From contig SYIL01000015.1 in NCBI GenBank assembly GCA_005798825.1, positions 42,437 through 106,436 on the forward strand: a stretch of 64,000 bases of DNA, read 5' to 3'. The stretch is from Bacteroidota bacterium (GTDB taxonomy: Bacteria > Bacteroidota > Bacteroidia > NS11-12g > UBA955). The number at the start of each line of letters is the position of its first letter. Position 1 is the stretch's first letter. The notes under the pieces were generated by a model. It saw only the letters and a program-made list of their open reading frames with translations. It did no database searches and had not been told where the DNA came from. Below are positions 1 through 9,501 of this stretch, in pieces. Both the position numbers and the translations under genes were made by a program.

Positions 1-2962
1 GAATAGACGCGCGTTCTAATACTACCCTATTAATTACATCAATTGTTGTTATTTTTCCTTCAATTTGCAATACAGGGGAGGTGTTTTTATCGTTTCCCTT
101 TACCTTTAGTGTCGCATTATCAGCTCCACTAATCGAAAATAATCCATACCCTTTGCCAATATTACTCCATTTCATTAAGCCCGTAGAGAATCCTGAATCC
201 GCAATACAATTTATCACAGTATTCGAATCAAGAATGAGTTTGCCTTTGATGTGCAACATTGCTCCCAAACCATTCAAACGAATATTTACATTTTTCCCCA
301 AATGAATAATAGCGCCCTCTTCAATTATAACAGATGTCCCTTCACCAATAATAAAATTACTGCCATCCATCAAATTCAACTCCGCACCACTAGAAACTAT
401 TAATTTAGAACATTTGGCTTTTAATTGCAAAAGGCCTCCCTTTTCAATTAACAGTTGCGCTGATTTTGTAAGTCGTAGCGTTGTTATTTGTTTTCCCTCA
501 CTTCCCGAGCCTATTTCTATTTTTGCTCCGTTTTTTACACAAACGGTAGATGGTGTGCAGGTGCCTATATAAAAATCACGGTTTTTCAATCTAACAAGTG
601 TAACAGAGTCTTCATTCGATACAGTAGGTGAACCAGACCAATCATTAATTTTAAGAACTCCACCATCAAAAACCGTTACATTTTCTAAAAAACGATCGCG
701 CAAGCCTCCAAAAAAAACTGTATTTTTTATTTCTGTTAACCCCGCTCTGGTCAATTGCAGTATCTGTTGTAACAACCAATGTGTATTGCCAAATTTGGAT
801 GAATCAAAAAATACATGGTCTTGATTTTTAGATTGCGAAAAATATGCGTCAAAGGGGGTGGAATACAGTTGTTGCCATCCACTACCAACTTGTGTTTTTA
901 AGGGTAAACGCCAATTTTTTTCACCGTCTTTTATATTTAGCGCACTCCATGTAGGCACAAAACTTGTTTTTTTACAAAATAATTTGCTTTCAACAAAACT
1001 CTGTGCCAATTGACTAAGATCTCCAATTTGAGCCAACCCAGAACTACTTGAACCTGGTAAAAAGTCATAGCCCAAACTTTTCGAATCGACATACCATGTT
1101 TTGTCTTTTTTGATATTTGATTCAAAAACAGCAACGGCTTTTTTAGACTCACGACCGGAGACCAATGTAGTTGCATGGCAAAAAAGTTTTGCATCCATCG
1201 TTGGGATCAGAAGTGCTGCCAAAACCAGCCATTTAATCCCCGTTTCTTCTGCAAGAGATGTCAATTTTTGTTTAAGCCCATCCCTAAACTTAAACTGGGC
1301 CATCAAATCGCCTGGAACCAAATCCATACCATCTATTTTGGAATGTACTTTAGACATATCACTGCCATTGACAATTGCCAATTTATAAGGAATTATAGGA
1401 AACAATTGCAGTGATGGGTTGGATAAAAATTGAACATATTGGTTATGAGGTTTGTCGATTTGGGTGTAATGCATAAAGAGTGTCTGCTTGCTTGCTGGAC
1501 GATCTAACATACGCACTTTTATGTCCTTTGTTAAGCCTAAAAAGTCGCTAAAATATGACATTGTAGCCTGTAAAGACATTGGAATATTTGCACCTAAAAA
1601 CGGCGTATCAAATGCAGTAAAACTGCGAATACACATTGCGTTTGAGTCTGATTCAAGTAACGTTAAGGCAGTTCTCGCAACAAGACCTCCCATACTTGCT
1701 CCCAATACATGTATTTCTTTACCGCACAGTCGATTTGAAATTTTTTTGAGGACTTCCGCAACGACAACGGCATTGTTTTCTATGTAATCTGCTCCATCCC
1801 AAAAATCGACATACACAATATCAAATCCCGAATCCAAATACATTCTAATTATCTCTGGAGTAAATTGAATAGCAGGCCAGTCTTCCCAAAATTTACCATC
1901 TACATTCCATTGTTTCCCTTTTAATAAGTCCAAATACCCTGTATTTCCGCATTTCCCATCCCTGTAACCTGTTGGATGGGCTTTATAACCAAAATCAATG
2001 CCCTCAACAAAAACTATCGGCCGCCGCAAACAGGTATTTGGACTGCCATCTGCATCTTCATTTAAGCCGAAATGAATCGTGATGTGCGCTCCAGAATTTG
2101 TCCATTGTCCATTGGCACCCATAAAATTATGAGACACATCAAATTGCTCTATCGGTTGATTGAATAATACCTTTTCCCATTCATGCTCATTAAAGTGAAT
2201 ATTGATAATCGACCAAGAAAATAGCCTTGCCATTCCGAATGAAAATGACACAGGAGGATTTATTTTGAGGAATCTATAATTTGCCTGCTCTGCCTCGAGC
2301 CATATATGACAAAGGTTGAGTCCTTTCTGAATACCCTTAAGTGCCACTACTTGATTCATTATCAAGGGTGTTTCATTTCCATTCACAGTAATGCCAATCT
2401 GTATATTGGAATCCAAAAAGTGATTGCCAAAAATAAAACGCGAGTCCAAAACAACCCTTGTGTAGTTTGCACTCCACCGCAAACTCATCGGAGTTGCCAT
2501 AAAAATATTGTGGCGGTTAAAATCCGACTTAACCAGAACCCTTCTTTCCTCCAACATGGCGCTATCCTGATTTACTGTATATCCGTCTCCCAGCCAAAAA
2601 GAGTCTGAAAGTTCATCGCATTGTGCATCTACAAGCAGAATGGGAACGATACCTTTTTTTAGGTATTCATGGGTCCAAACCAGCAAACTATCCCATTGGT
2701 TGGGATCGGGTCTTTCTTGCACTTTGGCATATTCCAAAATCCTCAAAAGTTCCTCTGCATTATCTAAAACGATTGTATCACTTCCAATACCTCCCGTATA
2801 TTTTTCAATATCAAGTTGGGGACAGCTAATATCCAATAAACGATTGATCGGTGCTTTTGCTAAGTTCAATCCACGGAAATATCCCTGGTAATTCTTCATA
2901 AAAGTTTGGGCGTGAATCTGCGAACCCAACACCAGTAAAATGAAAAGTATTTTTTGTTTCAT
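1..2962 (-). CDS. Secreted alpha/beta-hydrolase-like protein with repetitive (possibly beta-helix) C-terminal region; partial, runs off left edge
   Basis: Not in ORF track (no stop in window). Minus frame starting ATG at 2962 reads MKQKILFILLVLGSQIHAQTFMKNYQGYFRGLNLAKAPINRLLDISCPQL (signal peptide); contains KEIHVLGASMGGLVARTAL (GxSxG nucleophile elbow) at ~1676-1720; segments checked stay open to position 2. Confidence 0.8.
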   Translation of the reverse strand, partial: MKQKILFILLVLGSQIHAQTFMKNYQGYFRGLNLAKAPINRLLDISCPQLDIEKYTGGIGSDTIVLDNAEELLRILEYAKVQERPDPNQWDSLLVWTHEYLKKGIVPILLVDAQCDELSDSFWLGDGYTVNQDSAMLEERRVLVKSDFNRHNIFMATPMSLRWSANYTRVVLDSRFIFGNHFLDSNIQIGITVNGNETPLIMNQVVALKGIQKGLNLCHIWLEAEQANYRFLKINPPVSFSFGMARLFSWSIINIHFNEHEWEKVLFNQPIEQFDVSHNFMGANGQWTNSGAHITIHFGLNEDADGSPNTCLRRPIVFVEGIDFGYKAHPTGYRDGKCGNTGYLDLLKGKQWNVDGKFWEDWPAIQFTPEIIRMYLDSGFDIVYVDFWDGADYIENNAVVVAEVLKKISNRLCGKEIHVLGASMGGLVARTALTLLESDSNAMCIRSFTAFDTPFLGANIPMSLQATMSYFSDFLGLTKDIKVRMLDRPASKQTLFMHYTQIDKPHNQYVQFLSNPSLQLFPIIPYKLAIVNGSDMSKVHSKIDGMDLVPGDLMAQFKFRDGLKQKLTSLAEETGIKWLVLAALLIPTMDAKLFCHATTLVSGRESKKAVAVFESNIKKDKTWYVDSKSLGYDFLPGSSSSGLAQIGDLSQLAQSFVESKLFCKKTSFVPTWSALNIKDGEKNWRLPLKTQVGSGWQQLYSTPFDAYFSQSKNQDHVFFDSSKFGNTHWLLQQILQLTRAGLTEIKNTVFFGGLRDRFLENVTVFDGGVLKINDWSGSPTVSNEDSVTLVRLKNRDFYIGTCTPSTVCVKNGAKIEIGSGSEGKQITTLRLTKSAQLLIEKGGLLQLKAKCSKLIVSSGAELNLMDGSNFIIGEGTSVIIEEGAIIHLGKNVNIRLNGLGAMLHIKGKLILDSNTVINCIADSGFSTGLMKWSNIGKGYGLFSISGADNATLKVKGNDKNTSPVLQIEGKITTIDVINRVVLERASI

Positions 2963-3129
2963 ACCCAGATCCTCCAAATATTATGTTGCGCCGCCGGAAA
3001 GCGAATTTCAACCCACAATGCTTTGTTATACCCAACGTTAAAATTTCCCGGACTACTATCAGGACAAGAAAAATACCTCCCATCCCGGTTCACCCATACA
3101 TCACTGTTTTTAATTTGCTTTTCCATCAT
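2959..3129 (-). CDS. Small 56-aa protein, overlaps downstream hydrolase start by 4 nt
   Basis: MMEKQIKNSDVWVNRDGRYFSCPDSSPGNFNVGYNKALWVEIRFPAAQHNIWRIWV*, ATGA overlap with ATG at 2962; below the 60-aa cutoff of the ORF track. Confidence 0.5.
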   Translation of the reverse strand: MMEKQIKNSDVWVNRDGRYFSCPDSSPGNFNVGYNKALWVEIRFPAAQHNIWRIWV

Positions 3130-3301
3130 TTCATATTTTTAAATTGTCCCAACAAAAATGGAGGTGACGCTTCTTTGATCACTGTCAATTATTCCCAATA
3201 CTCGGCACCCAAAAAATTAATATTTGTAATTTTTGCAATTTCCTTGGGTGTTTCAGCCCATTTTGTTGTGTTAATCAAAAACCATTTTAAAATCAAAATT
3301 T

Positions 3302-4282
3302 ATGCGAATGATCGACACATTTACCCAACTGCTTCACCAGAAAACAAAACAACAAGGAATGAAAACTGCGAATATCGTTGCTGATATTCTGTGCATCTCA
3401 CAAGACTCGGCCTATCGCCGAATTCGCAACCCACTATCATTAAGGGCTGATGAATTAATGAAACTGGCAAAAGAATTTAATATTGATCTAAATACACTTG
3501 TCAATATGGGTCATAACTGGTTTCAAGGGGAGTTTAAATCTATAAATAGTACCTATACAACCCACCACTATTATGCAGATTTAAAACATTACATGCAAAA
3601 AGCCATCGAACGGCCCAATAGTTTTATATCTATCGGTGCAAGAGAAATCCCCTTGTTTTACAATTTTTGGTTTCCCGCATTGGCTTCGTTCAAGGCCTTT
3701 ATTTGGAGCCGCGATTTCTTGGGTAATCCAACGCTCAGAAACAGTCCTTTTCACGCAGGCATAATGCCTGAGGAAAAGAATTTCGAATCCTTAAGTACAC
3801 AGTATATGAATATTGCGAGTGAAGAAATTTGGAGCTACGAAACCCTGTTTAGCACCTTGTATCAAATCAAACACTATAAAGAATGCGGATTGTTTGCAAA
3901 TGAAAATGAATACAAAGCGGTACTTGATGAGTATGATTTATTGATTGATCATATCCACGAACAAGCAGAAAAAGGTAAAAAACTTCATCCCTATCAACCG
4001 CATATCCAAGGAGCCGATTATCATTTGTATTTTACACCCTTAGTAAACAATGACAATACATTCATTGTAAAAACCATTCGCGACAGCGTGGCATTAATTT
4101 GTTCTCAAATGAATGGTGTGTTGATTAGCGATTGCGAACACTGGGTAAATTCTGCACACCATTGGTTGGAAACATGCAAAACCAATGGGACTTTATTAAG
4201 TGTAACTGGCAGTGGCCCTCGAAATCGCTTTTTGCGACAAGAATATTATGGTAAGAAGAAATTGTTGGGGCTAAACCAGTAA
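3302..4282 (+). CDS. Helix-turn-helix (XRE-like) transcriptional regulator
   Basis: N-terminal HTH-like MKTANIVADILCISQDSAYRRIRNPLSLRADELMKLAKEF; 326 aa. Confidence 0.65.
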   Translation: MRMIDTFTQLLHQKTKQQGMKTANIVADILCISQDSAYRRIRNPLSLRADELMKLAKEFNIDLNTLVNMGHNWFQGEFKSINSTYTTHHYYADLKHYMQKAIERPNSFISIGAREIPLFYNFWFPALASFKAFIWSRDFLGNPTLRNSPFHAGIMPEEKNFESLSTQYMNIASEEIWSYETLFSTLYQIKHYKECGLFANENEYKAVLDEYDLLIDHIHEQAEKGKKLHPYQPHIQGADYHLYFTPLVNNDNTFIVKTIRDSVALICSQMNGVLISDCEHWVNSAHHWLETCKTNGTLLSVTGSGPRNRFLRQEYYGKKKLLGLNQ

Positions 4283-4294
4283 GGTGATTCAGAC

Positions 4295-5131
4295 TTATTC
4301 GAGGTTAAAAACAATATTGTCTATAAGGCGAACAGTTCCAATATAACCTGCGAAAACCAATGCATGTTGCGAATTGGTATCCAATAAGGAGGCATTTTCT
4401 AAAGTTGGTAAATGAACCCAATTCAAATATTCGGTTACAATTCCCTTGGATTTTAGATGGGCAATTTGGGTGCGTCGATCAGCATGAAAATTCTGAATAT
4501 TTCCTCGAAGTGCAAAAAGAGATTTCGATATTTCAGCAGCGTTTTTTCTATCGTCAACAGACAAAAGAGTATTTCTAGAGCTCATCGCCAATCCCGATTC
4601 TTCCCTATGTGTTGGAACCATGTGGAAGCAAATATCTTGAAACTCTTGGTCGAGCAATTGACGAACTACCAGGCATTGCTGTAAATCTTTTTGTCCGAAA
4701 TACACCGAATTGGGCTTGATAAATAAAAATAATCGAAATAAAACCTGAATTACGCCATTAAAATGACTGGGCCGATATTTGCCCTCAAATCGCTCGCCTA
4801 AATCGTGTAAATCAACTTGAATATCTTGAATACCCGCATTGTATAATTCATCATGACTCGGAATAAGAACTGCGTTTGTTCCCGCATTTTCCAAAGCCAG
4901 TAAATCGGACTCTATCGTTCGTGGATAATTTTTTAAATCCTCTATATTGTTGAATTGTAAAGGATTAATAAATATACTAACCAATGTAAACGCTCCATTT
5001 TTTTGCGCTGCCTTCACGAGTGCACAATGGCCTTCGTGCAAAGCACCCATAGTTGGAATAAAGGCAATCGGCTTACACAAAATATTCTCTTTTGTAAAAT
5101 CTAACTCTTTGAGACTTTGAATAAGCTTCAT
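4295..5131 (-). CDS. panC: Pantothenate synthetase
   Basis: IPTMGALHEGHCALV, SIFINPLQF, VYFGQKDLQQ, SSRN motifs; internal Met (5131) preferred over 5182. Confidence 0.95.
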   Translation of the reverse strand: MKLIQSLKELDFTKENILCKPIAFIPTMGALHEGHCALVKAAQKNGAFTLVSIFINPLQFNNIEDLKNYPRTIESDLLALENAGTNAVLIPSHDELYNAGIQDIQVDLHDLGERFEGKYRPSHFNGVIQVLFRLFLFIKPNSVYFGQKDLQQCLVVRQLLDQEFQDICFHMVPTHREESGLAMSSRNTLLSVDDRKNAAEISKSLFALRGNIQNFHADRRTQIAHLKSKGIVTEYLNWVHLPTLENASLLDTNSQHALVFAGYIGTVRLIDNIVFNLE

Positions 5132-5215
5132 ATTTATTGACAAAACGCTGGAGCAAATAACGATTTTTTCAATGTTCTTCAAAAATTGTTATTTCAAATT
5201 CCAATTTTTTTATTA

Positions 5216-5223
5216 TACTTTTG
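5216..5223 (+). promoter_or_regulatory. Bacteroidota -7 promoter element (TACTTTTG)
   Basis: Matches TAnnTTTG 33 nt upstream of ORF at 5256. Confidence 0.5.
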
Positions 5224-5255
5224 TAGTCTTTTTCTACACATAGACCACCAAAATT

Positions 5256-6050
5256 ATGACTCAAACCAAAAAACGTGTTCTGTTTGTAAGTTCAGAAATG
5301 TCTCCCTTTTTAGAGACCTCCCCTTTGGCAACCATTGCCAGGATGTTGCCCCAAGCTTTGCAAGAACAAGACAATGAAATTCGAATTCTTGTTCCGCGAT
5401 TTGGTGTTATAAATGAGCGAAGAAATCGACTTCACGAAGTTGTTCGCCTCTCCGGAATCAATATTTCTATCGATGACAATGACAATCCGCTGGTCATCAA
5501 GGTTGCGTCTATACCCCAAACCAAGATGCAAGTCTATTTCCTAGACAACGAAGACTACTTTCACCGCAAACATGTTTTTCGGGATGACAAGGGAAAATTA
5601 TTCGATGACAACGACGAACGAACCATTTTTTTCTGCAAAGGGGTATTAGAAACCGTAAAAAAATTGGGCTGGTCTCCTGAAATTATTCACTGCCAAGGTT
5701 GGATGACCAGTTTGATTCCTGTTTACTTGAAAACACTGTATAAAGATGAACCTGTTTTTAGAAATACAAAGATTGTTTTTAGTGTGTATTGTGACCAAGA
5801 TAAGGTTACGCTTGGAAACGATTTCTCACGTAAAGCAGGTCTGAATGTAATAGAAGTTAGTTTTGGTGAAGCGAGTGTTGATGACATGAATATTGGTGCA
5901 GTTAAACATTCAGATGCGATTGTAACAGCAAGTGAAGAAGCTCACCGGGTTGTTGAAGAGCACTTAGAAAACAAAATCGTAATGCGCCACAGTGATGACA
6001 ATACCGCCTCACAATATACCAGCTTATACGAACGCCTTTTAACTTGTTAA
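5256..6050 (+). CDS. Standalone glycogen/starch synthase N-terminal (GT5-like) domain protein
   Basis: KKRVLFVSSEMSPFLETSPLATIARMLPQAL and IIHCQGWMTSLIPVYLK resemble the GT5 N-terminal domain; only 264 aa. Confidence 0.75.
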   Translation: MTQTKKRVLFVSSEMSPFLETSPLATIARMLPQALQEQDNEIRILVPRFGVINERRNRLHEVVRLSGINISIDDNDNPLVIKVASIPQTKMQVYFLDNEDYFHRKHVFRDDKGKLFDDNDERTIFFCKGVLETVKKLGWSPEIIHCQGWMTSLIPVYLKTLYKDEPVFRNTKIVFSVYCDQDKVTLGNDFSRKAGLNVIEVSFGEASVDDMNIGAVKHSDAIVTASEEAHRVVEEHLENKIVMRHSDDNTASQYTSLYERLLTC

Positions 6051-6054
6051 ATCA

Positions 6055-7380
6055 GTGTTTGTTCGAATTGCCCCTTTTTTAATAGTGCTATTTGTAGGTC
6101 TTATTTCTTGCACCAAAGAAAATGGCAATATTGTTATATCAGGTCAAAATCAAAAAGACAAGCTTTCGCTATTTCGCACCGATACCTTGTCGCTGATAAC
6201 CCGAACCATCAGGGAAGATTCATTGCCCGGAAACAACCTCAGTTACGCTCTTCTTGGAGAATTAAACGATCCAGTCTTGGGGAAAAGCAAAGCCAGTTTA
6301 TTCGCAAAAATGAACATCATTGAACCCGAAAACAATTTTCCGAATACCCGCGAACCCGACTCTGCCATACTCTATATTCCCCTTGTAGAGGGTATGAATT
6401 TTTACGGAAATCGTGGTTCTTCACAACATCTTAGAATTTATCCCCTAAACGAAACAATCACCGCAAGCAATGTTTATTATCAAAACCAAACTGTTCAATA
6501 CCATCAAAACAATGTATCAGATTATTTCGGAAGCCTATACCTTCAAAAGATTGATTCCATTGGTTATCGAAAAACCAAAATAGCACTAAAACAGGGATTG
6601 ATTGTGAAATTGAGTAAAGCGTTTGCGCGGTCACTGATGCAAATGCCTGCAGAAGCATATAAAAACAATGAAGGCCTGGCCAAATATTTCAAAGGGATTG
6701 CCATTATACCAGAAAATGATGAATTGCTCCCAGGAGAGGGTGGACACGCTGTCTTTGACATCACCAATACCCAATCGATCAACTCACGTGCCAAAATTCT
6801 GTTATATTACAATGACACATCCACATTTGTATTCGGATTTGATGGAAAATCTGCCTCTGTAAACAATGGACAAACGGGTCCCTATCCTCCAAAAATTGTT
6901 GAACAACTCTTAAACCCAAAGGGCCACTTCAAAACCACCTATGTTCAGGCATTGTGTGGACTAAAAACACAAATAGAAATCCCCTATTTATTGAATTTAA
7001 TTAATCAAGGAAATATTGGAGTTAATAACGCCGAATTGTATTTATATACCAACAATATCAGAAATGCAACCTATTTTGCCCCCCCGCGTATGAACATTTT
7101 TCAACCAAATTCGAAAACCGGAAAACGAAATAAATTCATTGCAGATGCATTAGAATCTCTTGGCAGTTTTGGAGGTATTTACAATGAAACTGGCCACTAC
7201 TACAAATTTGTAATTACCCGCCATTTGCAAAATGTCCTAAATGCCAAAGCGTTTAATGGTGAAGATATTAATTATGGATTGTTTTTTGCTTTACCAAGTG
7301 ATAACCCTGTAATTGGGGCAAGAACAGGTATCGATCATACAAAAACACGGTTAATCATTACCTATACAAAACCGAATTAA
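6055..7380 (+). CDS. DUF4270 family lipoprotein
   Basis: GTG start, lipobox LFVGLISC, YALLGELNDPVLGKSKASLFAKM pattern. Confidence 0.8.
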   Translation: MFVRIAPFLIVLFVGLISCTKENGNIVISGQNQKDKLSLFRTDTLSLITRTIREDSLPGNNLSYALLGELNDPVLGKSKASLFAKMNIIEPENNFPNTREPDSAILYIPLVEGMNFYGNRGSSQHLRIYPLNETITASNVYYQNQTVQYHQNNVSDYFGSLYLQKIDSIGYRKTKIALKQGLIVKLSKAFARSLMQMPAEAYKNNEGLAKYFKGIAIIPENDELLPGEGGHAVFDITNTQSINSRAKILLYYNDTSTFVFGFDGKSASVNNGQTGPYPPKIVEQLLNPKGHFKTTYVQALCGLKTQIEIPYLLNLINQGNIGVNNAELYLYTNNIRNATYFAPPRMNIFQPNSKTGKRNKFIADALESLGSFGGIYNETGHYYKFVITRHLQNVLNAKAFNGEDINYGLFFALPSDNPVIGARTGIDHTKTRLIITYTKPN

Positions 7381-7400
7381 CACCAAATTGTTTCTACACT

Positions 7401-8273
7401 ATGGGAAACCGAAATCCATACCAATTGGTCAGTAGAGAATGGCAACCAGAAGATACCCATTTCGTTGTGAATGATGTGGTTATTGGCAAAGATTTGATGA
7501 TGATTGCAGGACCGTGTGCTGTGGAAAATCGAGAACAAATTTTTACGATTAGCGAGTACTTGTCTAAATTTAATATCAAATTCCTTCGGGGCGGAGCATA
7601 TAAGCCACGAACAAGTCCCTATTCATTTCAAGGATTAAAAACAGAAGGCTTGCAATTGTTGAGAGAGGCCGCAGATAAATATAACATGGCGGTAGTTTCT
7701 GAAATTATGGGCAACGAAAAAATAGAAGAACTTTGCGACTATGCTGACATATTGCAAGTAGGTACTCGCAATATGCAAAATTACACATTGTTAAAAGCAT
7801 TGGGAAAAATAAAGAAGCCTATATTATTAAAGCGCGGAATGATGAGCACCATTGAGGAATGGTTATTGGCAGCAGAATATATAATGAGTAGTGGCAACGA
7901 AAAAATCATTTTGTGCGAAAGGGGAATTAGAACATTTGAAAATTCTACAAGAAATACCTTGGATATTTCAGCGGTTCCTTTGTTAAAATTATTGAGCCAT
8001 TTGCCTGTAATCATTGATCCGAGCCAGGGAACAGGTATGCGTGAATTGGTGACTCCGATTTCTTCAGCCGCCATTGCCGCTGGTGCAGATGGGTTAATTA
8101 TTGAGGTTCACAATCAGCCCAATGAAGCACTGAGTGATGGCGACCAAAGTTTGTACTTGGACCAATTTAGCGATTTACTTCCCCTTTTGAAAAAACAAGC
8201 AGCTTTTCGAAATAAACGCTTTGATTATGACCGCGTATCCAAGCTTTCCCCGTTAAAAAACGATTTGGTTTAA
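7401..8273 (+). CDS. aroF: 3-deoxy-7-phosphoheptulonate synthase
   Basis: MMIAGPCAVENREQ, FLRGGAYKPRTSPYSFQG, ILLKRGM, IIDPSQGTG. Confidence 0.92.
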   Translation: MGNRNPYQLVSREWQPEDTHFVVNDVVIGKDLMMIAGPCAVENREQIFTISEYLSKFNIKFLRGGAYKPRTSPYSFQGLKTEGLQLLREAADKYNMAVVSEIMGNEKIEELCDYADILQVGTRNMQNYTLLKALGKIKKPILLKRGMMSTIEEWLLAAEYIMSSGNEKIILCERGIRTFENSTRNTLDISAVPLLKLLSHLPVIIDPSQGTGMRELVTPISSAAIAAGADGLIIEVHNQPNEALSDGDQSLYLDQFSDLLPLLKKQAAFRNKRFDYDRVSKLSPLKNDLV

Positions 8274-8514
8274 CTGTATGGAATCCACGCCAGAAACCCT
8301 ATTGGTGTAAATCAACGGTAATTAAAAGCAAGCTGTTTTTCTGATCCTATATTTTTGGGTTTTGGTTCGGGCCGTTTCTACTCGCGAAGTATTTACTTTT
8401 ATACCATGGAACCGCATCAAATTTTTGATAACACTAGTTCCATTTCAAACAGTGGTTTGGTTTTAGGATCTCTGACCATGGCGTCCAATTGATACTTTTA
8501 AAATACGCGTTTTG

Positions 8515-9501
8515 TTAAATACCTCTTTTCAATACCCAAAATGGTGCATTGTGGGCATTGAATTTTTTGTAAAATGCCGCCACACTTTCAATACTGCTTC
8601 CTTCAAAGTCTAAGACCATATTCTGGTTTTTATAGGATTGAATTACATGGTTTATAATGCCGTGCATAATACCCAAGGTTTTGCCTTTCAGGGTGGGTCC
8701 TGCACAGACATAATGCAAATAACCCGGTTCGTTTTTATTGCCCTGAGTACTCAGAAAAATTGCAGCACCCAACAGGTCATCATTTTCAGAGTGCGCCGAT
8801 AAGGTAAACGCATTTAATTCGGTTTTTTGACAAGCCAGTGCAAAGATATCATAGGTTTTTTGACTGATATCCGGGTTCAAGTGACCCCAAGCGGAACGAT
8901 ACGTTTGAATCACTTCATGGTATGCAATTGTGTTTTTTGTGTACCGAATTTCCATTGATTCGAGTGCTTTGATATTTTTCTGGGCGTCTTTGTTGAATGG
9001 CTTAACGAGCCAAAGCGGCAGTATGAAATTGTCTTTTTGCTGCAATACCCCCCGCTGTACAAATTGCTTTATACATGATAACAAAACCATCCTATTGGGT
9101 TTTGGAGGATTAAAAATTGCATTCCCATCCACACCGCTTGGTTTATCTTTAATCGCAAAATAGGGATTCAGTTGCAACCTTACCCGAATAAATCGCCAGG
9201 GAATTCTTTTAATAAATGCCTGAGTGCCTATGTGTTCATCATTGCCAAATGCGCCTAGTTGCTGACAAAAAGGAGGCTGCACGATATATTGAAGACCCCA
9301 TTTTTTTTTGATAGGAAGCGGAAATACTGCCTCATAGTCTCCATAAATTAGGGCGTCCCATTTTCCATTGCATACTACATCCAAATAATTGCTGTGGGCA
9401 TAGGCCAAATGTGGCTTTCCGGCTGAAATACAGAGATTCCATTTGTCTTTGTTTATGAAGTTATGGGATACATAACAAATTTTTTTGTCTCCCTGTTTCA
9501 T
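8515..9501 (-). CDS. GNAT/FemAB-like acyltransferase
   Basis: VQPPFCQQLGAFG, LDFEGSSIESVAAFYKKFNA; overlaps the stop of the upstream deacetylase-like gene. Confidence 0.6.
   Translation of the reverse strand: MKQGDKKICYVSHNFINKDKWNLCISAGKPHLAYAHSNYLDVVCNGKWDALIYGDYEAVFPLPIKKKWGLQYIVQPPFCQQLGAFGNDEHIGTQAFIKRIPWRFIRVRLQLNPYFAIKDKPSGVDGNAIFNPPKPNRMVLLSCIKQFVQRGVLQQKDNFILPLWLVKPFNKDAQKNIKALESMEIRYTKNTIAYHEVIQTYRSAWGHLNPDISQKTYDIFALACQKTELNAFTLSAHSENDDLLGAAIFLSTQGNKNEPGYLHYVCAGPTLKGKTLGIMHGIINHVIQSYKNQNMVLDFEGSSIESVAAFYKKFNAHNAPFWVLKRGI

Noticed and set aside
2983-3384. 133-aa plus-strand ORF upstream of the HTH regulator
   Set aside because: Composition is non-protein-like and it overlaps the 3302 CDS and the antisense 56-aa ORF.
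7401-8273. DAHP synthase without chorismate mutase domain as anomaly
   Set aside because: Both fused and unfused forms are known; not informative by itself.
8274-8514. 240-bp gap after DAHP synthase as ncRNA
   Set aside because: No strong hairpin, promoter or tRNA-like structure that I could support by eye.
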